A program made the translations under genes and the position numbers. 60,167 nucleotides of DNA from Nocardia carnea NBRC 14403. GTDB taxonomy: Bacteria; Actinomycetota; Actinomycetes; Mycobacteriales; Mycobacteriaceae. Shown here in pieces: positions 27,899 through 36,206 of the stretch. The stretch is taken from the NCBI RefSeq assembly GCF_000308515.1, contig NZ_BAFV01000117.1, positions 1-60,167 of the forward strand, in the 5' to 3' direction. The notes below the pieces were generated by a model that saw nothing but the letters and a program-made list of their open reading frames with translations, had not been told where the DNA came from and made no database searches. Within the stretch, counting starts at the first letter, position 1, and each line of letters begins with the position of its first letter.

Positions 27899-28825
27899 TC
27901 AGGCGGTGACGGAGCGCGAGGTTTCGATGACCTTGTTCAACATCGCCATCTCGGTTTCGTCCAGATCGGTCAGCGGCGGGCGCACCGGGCCCGCATCGTG
28001 CCCGGTGAGTTTCATTCCGGCTTTCACAACGCTGACCGCGTATCCCGCCTTCCGGTCCCGGATCGCGGTATAGGGGAGCACGACCTCGTCGAGCAGCCGG
28101 CGCACGGTATCCCGGTCTCCGGCGCGCACCGCCTCGTAGAAGTCCAGGGCGAATTCGGGCAGGAAGTTGAAGATGGCCGAACTGTAGGTGGTCACGCCCA
28201 GTTCCAGGTACGGCAGCGCGAACGTTTCCGCTGTGGGCAGCCCGCCGATGTACACGAGCCGGTCGCCGAGCCGGGAGTGGATGCGGGTGATCGCCTCCAG
28301 GTCACCGATACCGTCCTTGTATCCGATCAGGTTCGGATGGGAATCGGCGAGCTCAGCGAGTGTTTCCGGGGTGTAGACCGCGTTCGCCCGGCCGTAGACC
28401 ACCACGCTGAGCGAGGTGGCCTCGCAGACCGCGCGCACATGGTTGCGCAGGCCGTGGGCCGACGATTCGGTGAGGTAAGGCGGGAACAACAGCAGCCCGT
28501 CGGCCCCGGCAGCTTCCGCGTCGCGGGCCATTTCGATGGCCTGAGCGGTGCCGTATCCGGCCGGGGCGAGGATCGGGGTGGACTCGGGAGCGCTCTCGGT
28601 GGCCGCACGTACCACCCGTCCCACCTCCTTCGGGGTCAGGGAGAAGAACTCCCCGGTGCCGCCGGCGGCGAACAGGCCGGCCACCTGGTACTTGCCGAGG
28701 CGGACGATGTTCTCCCGGTAGGCGGGCTCGTCGAACGCCAGATCCCCGGTGAAATGGGTGACCGGGAACGACAACAGACCGGAACCGAGCTGTTGGGCCA
28801 GTTCGGTCGGTGTGAGGGCGGACAT
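27899..28825 (-). CDS. kdgD: 5-dehydro-4-deoxyglucarate dehydratase
   Basis: 308 residues of the DHDPS/NAL fold: GGTGEFFSLTPKEV phosphate-like loop, VVVYGRANAVYTP, and the Schiff-base Lys in IGYKDGIGD. This signature (GEFFSLTPEE) marks KdgD, which dehydrates and decarboxylates 5-dehydro-4-deoxy-D-glucarate to 2,5-dioxopentanoate. ATG 28825 has GGAGGCAGCC just upstream. Followed 52 nt later by the semialdehyde dehydrogenase, with which it likely forms an operon. A glucarate dehydratase is not in the window. Divergent to the LysR gene at 28941. Confidence 0.9.
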   Translation of the reverse strand: MSALTPTELAQQLGSGLLSFPVTHFTGDLAFDEPAYRENIVRLGKYQVAGLFAAGGTGEFFSLTPKEVGRVVRAATESAPESTPILAPAGYGTAQAIEMARDAEAAGADGLLLFPPYLTESSAHGLRNHVRAVCEATSLSVVVYGRANAVYTPETLAELADSHPNLIGYKDGIGDLEAITRIHSRLGDRLVYIGGLPTAETFALPYLELGVTTYSSAIFNFLPEFALDFYEAVRAGDRDTVRRLLDEVVLPYTAIRDRKAGYAVSVVKAGMKLTGHDAGPVRPPLTDLDETEMAMLNKVIETSRSVTA

Positions 28826-28890
28826 CAGGGCTGCCTCCTGCGCATAACGGCTGTTCGTTAGTGAATGCGACCACAGTAAGAAACCGGAGT

Positions 28891-28922
28891 GATGCATGTC
28901 CAACACTCTTTCCGCATGCATC
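28891..28922. promoter_or_regulatory. 8-bp inverted repeat, candidate LysR operator
   Basis: GATGCATG (28891-28898) and CATGCATC (28915-28922) form a perfect inverted repeat with a 16-nt spacer, between the divergent kdgD and LysR genes. It ends 18 nt before the GTG at 28941, which supports that start over an ATG at 28896. Confidence 0.5.
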
Positions 28923-28940
28923 AATACCTATTATGGATCG

Positions 28941-29849
28941 GTGTTTACGCTGAATCAGCTGGAAAGCTTTGTCGCCGTGGCCGAGACCCTCCACTACGGA
29001 CGTGCGGCGGAACGACTGTCGATCAGCCAGCCGCCGTTATCGCGCCGGATCCAGTTGCTCGAGCGTGAGCTGGGGGTCGAGTTGTTCGACCGAACCGGCC
29101 GCGCGGTCCGGCTCACCACCGCGGGCCAGTCCTTCCTCGGCGACGCCCGGCGCATCCTCGGGCTCTCGGAACAGGCGACGCTGACGGTGCGGCGGGTACC
29201 CACGGGGGAGACCGGAACAGTGGCGATGGGGTTCACCGCCTCCTCGGCGCATTCGGTGCTGGACGCGTTCGTCGCGGCGGCCCGCACCCGATTGCCCGGT
29301 GTCGACCTGGTCCTGCGGGAGCGGGTCTCCGGAATTCAGCTCGAGGAGTTGCGCTCGGGCGAACTCGACTTGGTCCTGGTGCGGCCACCGGTCCGTGGCG
29401 CCGAACTGGTGCATCGTCTGCTGTACCGGGAACCCCTGCTGGCAGCGATACCGGCCGAGCACCCACTCGCCGCGCCGGATCACAGACTGCATGTGCACGA
29501 CCTCGACGGTGAACCTTTCGTCATGTACTCGCCGGCGGAGGCGCGCTACTTCTACGAAGTACTCGTCGGCGTTTTCCGCAGCGCCGGAATCGCGCCACGG
29601 TATGTCCAACACCTCAGCCAAGTGCACACCATCCTGGCCTTGGTGCGTGCCGGGCTCGGGCTGGCGCTCGTCCCCCGGGCAGCCGAGGCATTCGGGCTCG
29701 ACGGTGTCGTCCTGCGCCCGGTGCACGGGATCGACGGCGAACCGGTCGAACTCGTCGCCGCCTGGCGCGCCGACGACGACAATCCCGCGCTGCGCGCCAT
29801 CCGGGAACTGCTGCTGGAAGTGGCCGACCACGGATTCTCGAGCAGATGA
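28941..29849 (+). CDS. LysR-family regulator of the kdgD operon
   Basis: About 302 residues from GTG 28941 (an ATG at 28896, with GGAG 6 nt upstream, would add 15). N-terminal wHTH: NQLESFVAVAETLHYGRAAERLSISQPPLSRRIQLLE, standard for LysR. C-terminal sensor domain begins GTVAMGFTASSAHSVLD and has GLGLALVPRAAEAF near the end. It is divergently transcribed from kdgD, the classic layout for a LysR activator of its neighbour; the ligand is probably a glucarate-pathway intermediate (inference). Start chosen because the alternative one would place the inverted repeat inside the coding region. Confidence 0.88.
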   Translation: MFTLNQLESFVAVAETLHYGRAAERLSISQPPLSRRIQLLERELGVELFDRTGRAVRLTTAGQSFLGDARRILGLSEQATLTVRRVPTGETGTVAMGFTASSAHSVLDAFVAAARTRLPGVDLVLRERVSGIQLEELRSGELDLVLVRPPVRGAELVHRLLYREPLLAAIPAEHPLAAPDHRLHVHDLDGEPFVMYSPAEARYFYEVLVGVFRSAGIAPRYVQHLSQVHTILALVRAGLGLALVPRAAEAFGLDGVVLRPVHGIDGEPVELVAAWRADDDNPALRAIRELLLEVADHGFSSR

Positions 29850-30065
29850 ATTCCGGTGTGATCGTTCAGGTGGCGACGAACGTGACTTCGGTGAGCTGGG
29901 ACTGCGCGAGATCGTCATGAGACCGGGATACGTCGCCGCTCGGCATCGTGGCCACCCCCGGGACCCGCCCATCGGTTCGGGGTGTTTACCGACGGACTGG
30001 CTTTTTATTTTTTCTGACGTATGGTCGAAGTCAGTCGGATGGAACTTCGGAAAACAGGAGCGACA

Positions 30066-30188
30066 GTGGCTGACAAATCGCGCGGAAAATCGCTGAAGAA
30101 ACCTTCGTCGACCATGAAGGAACGGCGGGCCGAGAAGCGCGAACGGCAGGAGAGTGCGACGGTTGTCGTGCGAAAGAGGAAGCGTTGA
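30066..30188 (+). CDS. Small basic protein (about 40 aa)
   Basis: GTG 30066 follows AGGAG with good spacing and opens a 40-codon ORF beginning ADKSRGKSLKKPSSTMKE, then an Arg/Lys/Glu-rich helix and ending RKRKR. Small basic proteins starting with this (M/V)ADKSRGK..KKPS pattern are common in Nocardia and related genera; function unknown. It is too short for most gene finders. An AT-rich stretch just upstream (30000-30020) may hold the promoter. Confidence 0.65.
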   Translation: MADKSRGKSLKKPSSTMKERRAEKRERQESATVVVRKRKR

Positions 30189-30408
30189 GGGGTATCTCGG
30201 AAACTCACCGGGACAGCGTTCGGTGCCGGTACTGAGCGGTTTCTGGACGGAACTACGGTCAGTGCCCCCACCTGTGGCGCAGTAGAGCGGGATATTTTTC
30301 GCGGCTCATCCAGGTAACCGTATTTTCTTTGCAGGTTGTGCCTGCTATTGCACGACGCAAAACAGTTCACGGCGATCCGCCGTGCAATTTTTATTTCAGG
30401 AGTAACAG

Positions 30409-30567
30409 ATGAATGCATCGGGAATTGTGGACCGAAGAAACGACAAAGGAGCCGGATTCAGCACGGCCGAGATCAAGTCTCGAATCGAGGCGATGTTCGA
30501 TGACCGCACCTACCCCCTACCCGCAGACAGGCACGACAGTCGTGATCACGACGAAAAAGAACCCTGA
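30409..30567 (+). CDS. Small hypothetical protein (52 aa)
   Basis: ATG 30409 with CAGGAGTAACAG immediately upstream, an excellent ribosome site. The product starts NASGIVDRRNDKGAGFSTAE and contains KSRIEAMFDDRTYPLP. It overlaps the longer unknown ORF starting at 30500 in another frame. The region upstream (30189-30408) is unusually A/T-rich for this genome and may be the promoter. Function unknown; a frameshift joining the two ORFs is possible but unproven. Confidence 0.5.
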   Translation: MNASGIVDRRNDKGAGFSTAEIKSRIEAMFDDRTYPLPADRHDSRDHDEKEP

Positions 30568-31300
30568 GGAACGGACAGCACTCCGGTCGTGGCGCCGCAT
30601 CTCCGATCTTCCGGCGGTGCCCGAGCCGGGCCGGCCGGTGACCGAACGCCCGGTGGCCTTCGCCGATGCGATCCTCACCGATATCAATCGTCGTGGTATT
30701 CCGGCGAGTTACGCAGCAGTACCGCGTATTCCGCGATCGCCGCTCGGTCCGTCCGCGGTTCCACAACCCATCACCGTCGGGCGGCGGTCGGGTACGGAAG
30801 CGATCGTCGTCGTGATCGATCGGTCGCTGGTCGACCACCTGTTCGGCAGGTCCGGGGATGGCCGGCCGAACAGGTGGTTACGTTTTCGGTCGGCGCCGGC
30901 GCGATCGTACGAGAACCTGCTGTGTGAGCAGGTGATCGAGACCGCCACCGCGGTCGATGCCCGCCGCCTGCTCATTCTGTGCGACGCCGAGCAGGCCTCC
31001 AGGTCCGAGCGGTCGCGCGCGATCCGCTGGGTTCGCGAAGTGGCACATCGCATCGACTACGAGTCCTCGATCAACGGCCTGCTCGACCTCGGCGCCTCGT
31101 ACCTCATACTGGTCGCTGATGTCGAGGCCGGTGCGGCCGCACGGTCGGTTGCCGATTGGTACCGGACCGGAGAGGTGCGATGCACCCGCCTCGGCAGCGG
31201 CGGAGGGGATTTCGGTGCCGCCGTCATCGACCGGCGGGCGGCGACGCAGGCGGACGAAGAAACCACGGCCGCCGTTGACCGGCGAGTGCAGGGGCTGTAA
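30500..31300 (+). CDS. Unknown protein overlapping the 52-aa ORF
   Basis: 266 residues from ATG 30500 (later starts such as GTG 30542 are possible). The N-terminal ~60 residues are Pro/Arg-rich. The rest contains a mixed alpha/beta region with EAIVVVIDRSLVDHLFG, RRLLILCDAEQA and YLILVADVEAGAAARSVADWY, which resembles a nucleotide- or substrate-binding alpha/beta domain. I cannot assign it. It overlaps the 52-aa gene by 68 nt in a different frame. A hairpin follows at 31360-31379. Confidence 0.55.
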   Translation: MTAPTPYPQTGTTVVITTKKNPEERTALRSWRRISDLPAVPEPGRPVTERPVAFADAILTDINRRGIPASYAAVPRIPRSPLGPSAVPQPITVGRRSGTEAIVVVIDRSLVDHLFGRSGDGRPNRWLRFRSAPARSYENLLCEQVIETATAVDARRLLILCDAEQASRSERSRAIRWVREVAHRIDYESSINGLLDLGASYLILVADVEAGAAARSVADWYRTGEVRCTRLGSGGGDFGAAVIDRRAATQADEETTAAVDRRVQGL

Positions 31301-31359
31301 GTTGCCGAACATGCTTTTGTTCTTCGTGCGCCTGCGCCCCGAATAGTCGGCGCACTCCT

Positions 31360-31379
31360 CCGGCCCTCCGGGGCCGGAC
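31360..31379 (+). terminator. Weak hairpin terminator
   Basis: TCCGGCCC, loop TCCG, GGGCCGGA: 8-bp stem, 60 nt after the preceding stop. Position fits, but the stem is short. Confidence 0.4.
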
Positions 31380-31455
31380 TCTATTCCGAACCGCCGAGAG
31401 TTGCGGGTAGACGTGTCGCCGACGGGTAGTGAACTTCTCCACGAAGGACTTCACC

Positions 31456-32331
31456 ATGTCTGCGTATCCCTCTGTAAATTCCTCGACGAGCCCAACTTTC
31501 GTTCTCGTGCACGGATCCGGCACCAGTTCGTTCATGTGGGCGCCCCTGCAACGTGAACTCGCGTTGCTCGGGCACCGCTCCTACGCCGTGGACCTGCCCG
31601 GTCACGGTCTCGAAGCCCAGTACCCGGTGGCGTATCAAGCGCCGCAGGACTTGGCTGCGCTCGCCGATACGCCGTCGACGCTGGCCGGGGTGACCCTCGA
31701 CGACAACGTGGAGCGTGTCGCCGAGGTGGTCACCCGGTTGCGCGAGCACGGGCCGGTGATCCTGGTGGGCGCCAGCCTGGGCGGGGTCACCATCACCGCT
31801 ACGGCCGATCGCCTCCCGGAACTCGTCGACGGGCTGGTGTACATCTCGGCGTGGGCGTGCACCACCCGGCCCAGCCCGGTTGCCTACATGTCCGAACCCG
31901 AGTTCGCGGACAGTCTGCTACCCGGTTTGGCTCCGCTGAACGTGGGGGACCCGGCCGTTCTCGGCGCCGGTCGCGCGAACTACCGGACAGCGGACCCGGA
32001 AATGTTGCGGGCGTTGAAGGAAGCCACCATGGCCGACCGGTCGGACGCGGAATTCATGGCCTTCCTGAACATCCTGCAACCCGACGAGTCGATCGAAGTG
32101 ATGGTCGCCCACGCCACCGCGAACCCGGCCACCTGGGGCCGGATCCCGCGGACGTTCCTGCGGCTCACCGCGGATCGATCCCTGCCGATCGCCATGCAGA
32201 ACCGCATCATCGCCGACGCGGACGCCCTGACCCCGGACAACAAGTTCTCGGTGCACACGCTGGACACCAGCCACGCCGGGTTCATCCACCACAGTGCCGA
32301 GGTCGCGCGGATGCTGACCGCGGCCGGCTGA
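31456..32331 (+). CDS. Alpha/beta hydrolase
   Basis: 291 residues. VLVHGSGTSSFMW carries the oxyanion region, the nucleophile lies in GASLGG, and the His in TSHAGFIHHS; the acid is probably the Asp of LTADRS. The sequence is closest to the esterase/methylketone-hydrolase-like actinobacterial group. ATG 31456 follows AAGGA; a GTG at 31429 is less likely. Downstream hairpin at 32341-32371 suggests it ends the unit. Confidence 0.85.
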   Translation: MSAYPSVNSSTSPTFVLVHGSGTSSFMWAPLQRELALLGHRSYAVDLPGHGLEAQYPVAYQAPQDLAALADTPSTLAGVTLDDNVERVAEVVTRLREHGPVILVGASLGGVTITATADRLPELVDGLVYISAWACTTRPSPVAYMSEPEFADSLLPGLAPLNVGDPAVLGAGRANYRTADPEMLRALKEATMADRSDAEFMAFLNILQPDESIEVMVAHATANPATWGRIPRTFLRLTADRSLPIAMQNRIIADADALTPDNKFSVHTLDTSHAGFIHHSAEVARMLTAAG

Positions 32332-32340
32332 TCGAGTAGG

Positions 32341-32371
32341 TGTGCGGTGTGGTCTGCGGCCACACCGCACA
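32341..32371 (+). terminator. Hairpin terminator after hydrolase gene
   Basis: Perfect 12-bp stem (32341-32352 with 32360-32371), 7-nt loop, 10 nt after the hydrolase stop. Confidence 0.65.
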
Positions 32372-32462
32372 GCATCGACGCGGACGGTTATGCGAGCATT
32401 ACTCATGGAATCGGGTAATGCTACTCATGTGGTCCAGCGGGGGGATGCGCGAGCGTGGAGAC

Positions 32463-32909
32463 ATGTTCAGTTCTTCAGCTCTCAGACGTACCGCGCTTTT
32501 CGCGAGTTCGGCCGTGGCCGCGGCGGTGGTGACCGGATGCGTGGACCCCGATACAGCCGGTAAGCTCACCGAAACGTCCACTCCGGCAACCACTACCGTG
32601 TCGGCCGAGCCCACGATATCTACCGAGTCGCCGATACCGTCCGGCGCACCTGTTGTTGGTACGGCGAGAATGGAAGTGAGAGGTGGCACCGGCCCGGCGA
32701 CGATCCGCTATTCGATCAACGGCGCGGCCGAGCAGGTCGAAACCGCTGTGATGTTGCCGTGGACGAAGGAGTATCCGGTCTACGACCGGGTTTCGTCCTA
32801 CGTCAGCGCTGAGGGTGCATCGATGTGCACCATCATCATGGATGGTAATAAGTACGTGGCTTTCCAGAACGAACCCGATCCGACCTGCGACTTCGCCCAC
32901 TGGGATTAA
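32463..32909 (+). CDS. MmpS-like secreted lipoprotein
   Basis: 148 residues from ATG 32463 (GGAG upstream). A short hydrophobic segment ends in the lipobox VVTGC, so the mature protein is anchored outside the membrane. A Thr/Pro/Ser linker is followed by a compact beta-rich domain with IRYSINGAAEQVETAVMLPW, Val/Tyr-rich strands and two cysteines (SMCTIIMDG, DPTCDF) that could pair. The pattern 'W/LPW' after the second strand resembles MmpS C-terminal domains. No MmpL partner is adjacent. Family assignment is moderate. Confidence 0.7.
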   Translation: MFSSSALRRTALFASSAVAAAVVTGCVDPDTAGKLTETSTPATTTVSAEPTISTESPIPSGAPVVGTARMEVRGGTGPATIRYSINGAAEQVETAVMLPWTKEYPVYDRVSSYVSAEGASMCTIIMDGNKYVAFQNEPDPTCDFAHWD

Positions 32910-32958
32910 TCGCGCCGGTTTGCCGGTGGCGTGCTCCGGAGCCGCCGGGCTGTGGGTA

Positions 32959-34101
32959 CTACGCCAGTGTGGTCTGGTGTTCCTGCCGGTAGGGGATGTG
33001 CTCGTCGCCTCGTCCTTCGCGTAACTTCCGGACCCATTCGGGGTCGGCGAGCAGGGCGCGGCCGACAGCGACCAGATCGAATTCGCCACCTGCATGCTGT
33101 TCCAGCAGGCGATCGATACCGGTGACGTTCGAATCGCCTTTACCGCTGAAGGTTGTGGTGAACACCTTGTCGAGACCGACGGATCCGACGGTGATCGTCG
33201 GCAGTCCGGTGATCTTCTTGGTCCAGCCCGCCAGCCCGAGCTCACCGTCGGCGCCGGTCAGCTCGGGGAAGGCCGGTTCCCAGTGCCTGCGCGTGGACGG
33301 GTGCAGAACATCGACACCTGCTTCGGCGAGCGGGGTGAGCACACGGGCGAGTTCGTCGGGCGTGGCCGCGATACGTGCGTTGTAGTCGTTGGATTTCCAC
33401 TGCGAGTACCGGTACACGATCGCCAGGTCGGGGCCGACGGCTTCGCGGATCGCCGCGACGACCTCGGCGGGAAACCTGACTCGGGCCTCTAGCGAGCCGC
33501 CGTACCGGTCCGAGCGGAGATTCGTTTGTTCCCAGAAGAATTGATCGAGCAAGTAGCCGTGTGCGCCGTGTAATTCGATACCGTCGAATCCGGTGGCTTT
33601 CGCGTTGACAGCGGCGGTGACCCAGGCGTCGCGCAAGGTCTCGAGGTCGGCGGCGGTCAATGCGCGACCGGCCGGGGTGCCGTCGAGTCCGAGCCCGGAC
33701 GGGCTGACGGATTCGACCTCGGGGTTGAGCTTCGGTTCGTTCCCGCGACCGATACCGAGATGCCACAGCTGCGGGATGATCTGCCCGCCCTCGTTGTGGA
33801 CCGCGTCGACAACCGCTTTCCACCCGGCGAGGCTCTGCTCCCCGTAGTGGCGCGGTACCGCGGTATCGGGTCCGGCGGCGGGGTCGGGGATGTAGGTGCC
33901 CTCGGTGATGATCAGTCCCACGCCGCCTGCGGCGCGGCGGCGGTAATACTCGGCGACGTCCGCAGTCGGGATTCCGTCCGGCGAGAACATCCGGGTCATC
34001 GGCGCCATCGCGAAGCGATTGCGCAGGTGCAGCGACTTCACCTCGAAGGGATCGAACAGGGCATCCACGGGCAGCGATGTAGCGGTCACGAGCGGGTCCA
34101 A
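32959..34101 (-). CDS. Old Yellow Enzyme (NADH:flavin oxidoreductase)
   Basis: 380 residues with the OYE barrel: LRNRFAMAPMTRMFS, HYGEQSLAGWKAVVD, IIPQLWHLG, and the FMN/active-site motif GIELHGAHGYLLDQFFWE followed by SDRYGGSLEARVRFP. The C-terminal FDLVAVGRALLADPEWV binds FMN phosphate. It reduces alkenes activated by electron-withdrawing groups, with NAD(P)H. It is divergent from the DUF6069 gene; a perfect palindrome lies between them, nearer the other gene. Confidence 0.9.
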   Translation of the reverse strand: MDPLVTATSLPVDALFDPFEVKSLHLRNRFAMAPMTRMFSPDGIPTADVAEYYRRRAAGGVGLIITEGTYIPDPAAGPDTAVPRHYGEQSLAGWKAVVDAVHNEGGQIIPQLWHLGIGRGNEPKLNPEVESVSPSGLGLDGTPAGRALTAADLETLRDAWVTAAVNAKATGFDGIELHGAHGYLLDQFFWEQTNLRSDRYGGSLEARVRFPAEVVAAIREAVGPDLAIVYRYSQWKSNDYNARIAATPDELARVLTPLAEAGVDVLHPSTRRHWEPAFPELTGADGELGLAGWTKKITGLPTITVGSVGLDKVFTTTFSGKGDSNVTGIDRLLEQHAGGEFDLVAVGRALLADPEWVRKLREGRGDEHIPYRQEHQTTLA

Positions 34102-34250
34102 CGTCGGCCGATCGGGGGGCTATTCCGCGGTGTGATCGCATTCTCCCCGGTGGCAGGAGAGTGGCCGCCCTCGCCGGGGCCACGCCTGCGGGTTTCGAGG
34201 ATCGATCCGGCCGGGAGTGATCTGTGACACTGCATCTTCCAAAAGAATTG

Positions 34251-34270
34251 ACCTGAACAATTGTTCAGGT
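34251..34270. promoter_or_regulatory. Perfect 20-bp palindrome, TetR-type operator
   Basis: ACCTGAACAATTGTTCAGGT, a perfect dyad 45 nt upstream of the DUF6069 start, overlapping a possible -35 (TTGACC, 34248). TetR-family regulators bind such sites. No TetR gene adjoins it; those at 45950 and 50497 are other candidates. Confidence 0.6.
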
Positions 34271-34314
34271 TTCATGATGATCTCACTCGAACTTCACAGC
34301 TCCAGGAGGTCATC

Positions 34315-34755
34315 ATGAGCACCACGACCACTACCGCCCGCCCCGCCATCCGCATCCCCGCGCTGAACCGTCCCGTCGCGCTCTTCGGTGCGATCGGTGC
34401 CGCCCTGCTGGCCAACGTCGTCGTCTGGTTGATCGGCGCGGCCGCCGGCGGCACCTTCGAGACGACCAACGCAGGTCAGGTGCAGAGTGTGGCCCCCGGC
34501 GGCATCATCATGCTGACCGTGATCCCGATGCTGATCGGTCTCGGCGCGGCAGTACTGCTGTCCTACAAATGGATCGGTGTCCTGCGCCTCGCCGCAGTGA
34601 TCGGCTCGGTGATCGCCGTGGCCACCATCGCCATGACCGTCACCGCCGGTTTCGACACCGCGTCTACGGTCGCGCTGTCGGTCACGCACCTGACATTGGT
34701 CCCCGCCCTGGTCGTCGCCACCGAGGGATTGCGCCGCAAGTTGCTCGAAGCGTGA
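34315..34755 (+). CDS. DUF6069-like four-helix membrane protein
   Basis: 146 residues from ATG 34315 after GGAGG. Four membrane helices: ALFGAIGAALLANVVVWLIG, MLTVIPMLIGLGAAVLLSY, LAAVIGSVIAVATIAMTV and VTHLTLVPALVVATEG. The pattern is that of DUF6069, a family of small actinobacterial membrane proteins often next to TetR regulators. Expression is probably controlled by the palindrome upstream. A strong terminator follows. Confidence 0.75.
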   Translation: MSTTTTTARPAIRIPALNRPVALFGAIGAALLANVVVWLIGAAAGGTFETTNAGQVQSVAPGGIIMLTVIPMLIGLGAAVLLSYKWIGVLRLAAVIGSVIAVATIAMTVTAGFDTASTVALSVTHLTLVPALVVATEGLRRKLLEA

Positions 34756-34764
34756 TCTCCGCGA

Positions 34765-34804
34765 ACCAGAAGGGCCCGCACCTTTGGGTGCGGGCCCTTC
34801 TGGT
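34765..34804. terminator. Strong bidirectional hairpin
   Basis: Perfect 18-bp stem (34765-34782 with 34787-34804) with loop TTTG, between convergent genes ending at 34755 (+) and 34833 (-). Confidence 0.8.
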
Positions 34805-34832
34805 CGCCGGAGAATCGAGATGATCTCGACGC

Positions 34833-36074
34833 TCAGGGAATAGGAGTTACCGCGGTGCCGGTCGTCTGCCGGCGCCGCGTACCTGTACCCAGGGACGTGA
34901 TCACAACGATCACGCCGGCTGTCCCGACGGCTGCCGCGGCGAGCGAAGCCGTTGCGGCCCAGCCGAACCAGTCGACAGCCGCTGCCCCGGCGGCCGAACC
35001 GAGACTGCCGCCGACGAAATACACGAGCATGTAGGCGCTGTTGAACCGCGCCGGCGCGGCGGGATCGATCGAGAGCACCGTGCTCTGATTCGCCACTTGT
35101 GCAGCGAAGAGTCCCGCATCGAAAAGAGCCAGACAGACCAGCGTTACGACGGTGTCGGTGAGCGTGAATGCCATGATGGCTGCAGCGACTCCGGCCAGTG
35201 CCAGGCCGGCCAGAATCACCCGGCCGGAGCCCACCCGGTCGGTCCAGGTTCCGGCGACCCGGGTCGCCAGAATGCCCGAGAGCCCGGCTGCCGCATACAG
35301 GCCGATCTGTTCGGCGGAGTAGGAGAACGGCGGCTGCGACAGCGCGACCGCGAGCCCCGCCCACACCGCGCAGAACGCGAAAAACCATATCGCGCCACAA
35401 ATCGCGGCAATCCTGAGCTGGGTGTATCGCACGAACAACCCGGGTAGCGACCGCAGCATTTCGAAATAGCCACGTTCGCCCACGCCCCGCGCGGCGGGCA
35501 GTACCGACATGCAGGCCGCAGCAAGTACCGCACAACACAAGGCGAATACGAGAAGCACTCCACGCCAGCCGATCTCTTCGGCAAGCCAACCACCGGCGAT
35601 CCGGCCGGCCAGAATTCCCGCCGATATTCCGGCGGTCACGATGCCCAGAATCGTCGCCCGGCGACGCGGCGGTGCGAACCTGCCGGCCACGGAGCTGAGG
35701 CCCGCGCCCACCGCCGAGCATGCTCCCACCACACCGGTCAGCAATCCCAGCGACCAGACATCACCCACCGCGGCGCACGCCGCCAGCGCGCCCGACATGA
35801 CGGCGAACTGGATCGCGAGCACCCGCCCGGGCGGGAAGCGGTCCACCAACGGCACGAGCAGCCCGAGCCCGGCCATGTAACCGGCGGGTCCGCAGGCGAG
35901 CGCAAGTCCGACGGCAGCGATCTGCGCGCCCAAAGAGTGCGCCACGTCTGCTATTGCGGGCTGCAGTGGGTAGATCGTGGAAGTGCCGAGCGCGGCGGCG
36001 AGCGACAGGAAGAGTACGACGTGGCCCGGTAGTCGATCGCCGACGTGTGGTCTTGTGGTGGGTTCGGTTCTCAC
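34833..36074 (-). CDS. MFS transporter (drug/solute exporter-like)
   Basis: 413 residues with 12 predicted helices. LVPLVDRFPPGRV is the loop 2-3 motif and TAGISAGILAGRIAGG lies in helix 5, as in DHA1-type exporters of actinobacteria. The C-terminal basic tail (RRRQTT) is short. It sits alone between a terminator and a divergent secreted-protein gene; no local regulator is evident. Confidence 0.85.
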   Translation of the reverse strand: MRTEPTTRPHVGDRLPGHVVLFLSLAAALGTSTIYPLQPAIADVAHSLGAQIAAVGLALACGPAGYMAGLGLLVPLVDRFPPGRVLAIQFAVMSGALAACAAVGDVWSLGLLTGVVGACSAVGAGLSSVAGRFAPPRRRATILGIVTAGISAGILAGRIAGGWLAEEIGWRGVLLVFALCCAVLAAACMSVLPAARGVGERGYFEMLRSLPGLFVRYTQLRIAAICGAIWFFAFCAVWAGLAVALSQPPFSYSAEQIGLYAAAGLSGILATRVAGTWTDRVGSGRVILAGLALAGVAAAIMAFTLTDTVVTLVCLALFDAGLFAAQVANQSTVLSIDPAAPARFNSAYMLVYFVGGSLGSAAGAAAVDWFGWAATASLAAAAVGTAGVIVVITSLGTGTRRRQTTGTAVTPIP

Positions 36075-36206
36075 ATCGACCGACGGTATGAAGCCACAGG
36101 TCGCGGAGCTGGCGGGATTACGACATCACCGTTGCGGGCCATATCGGCGCCCGGCCGCCAGGAACGAATCGGTAATGAATACGAGGCGGTGCACGATCAT
36201 CCGGGC

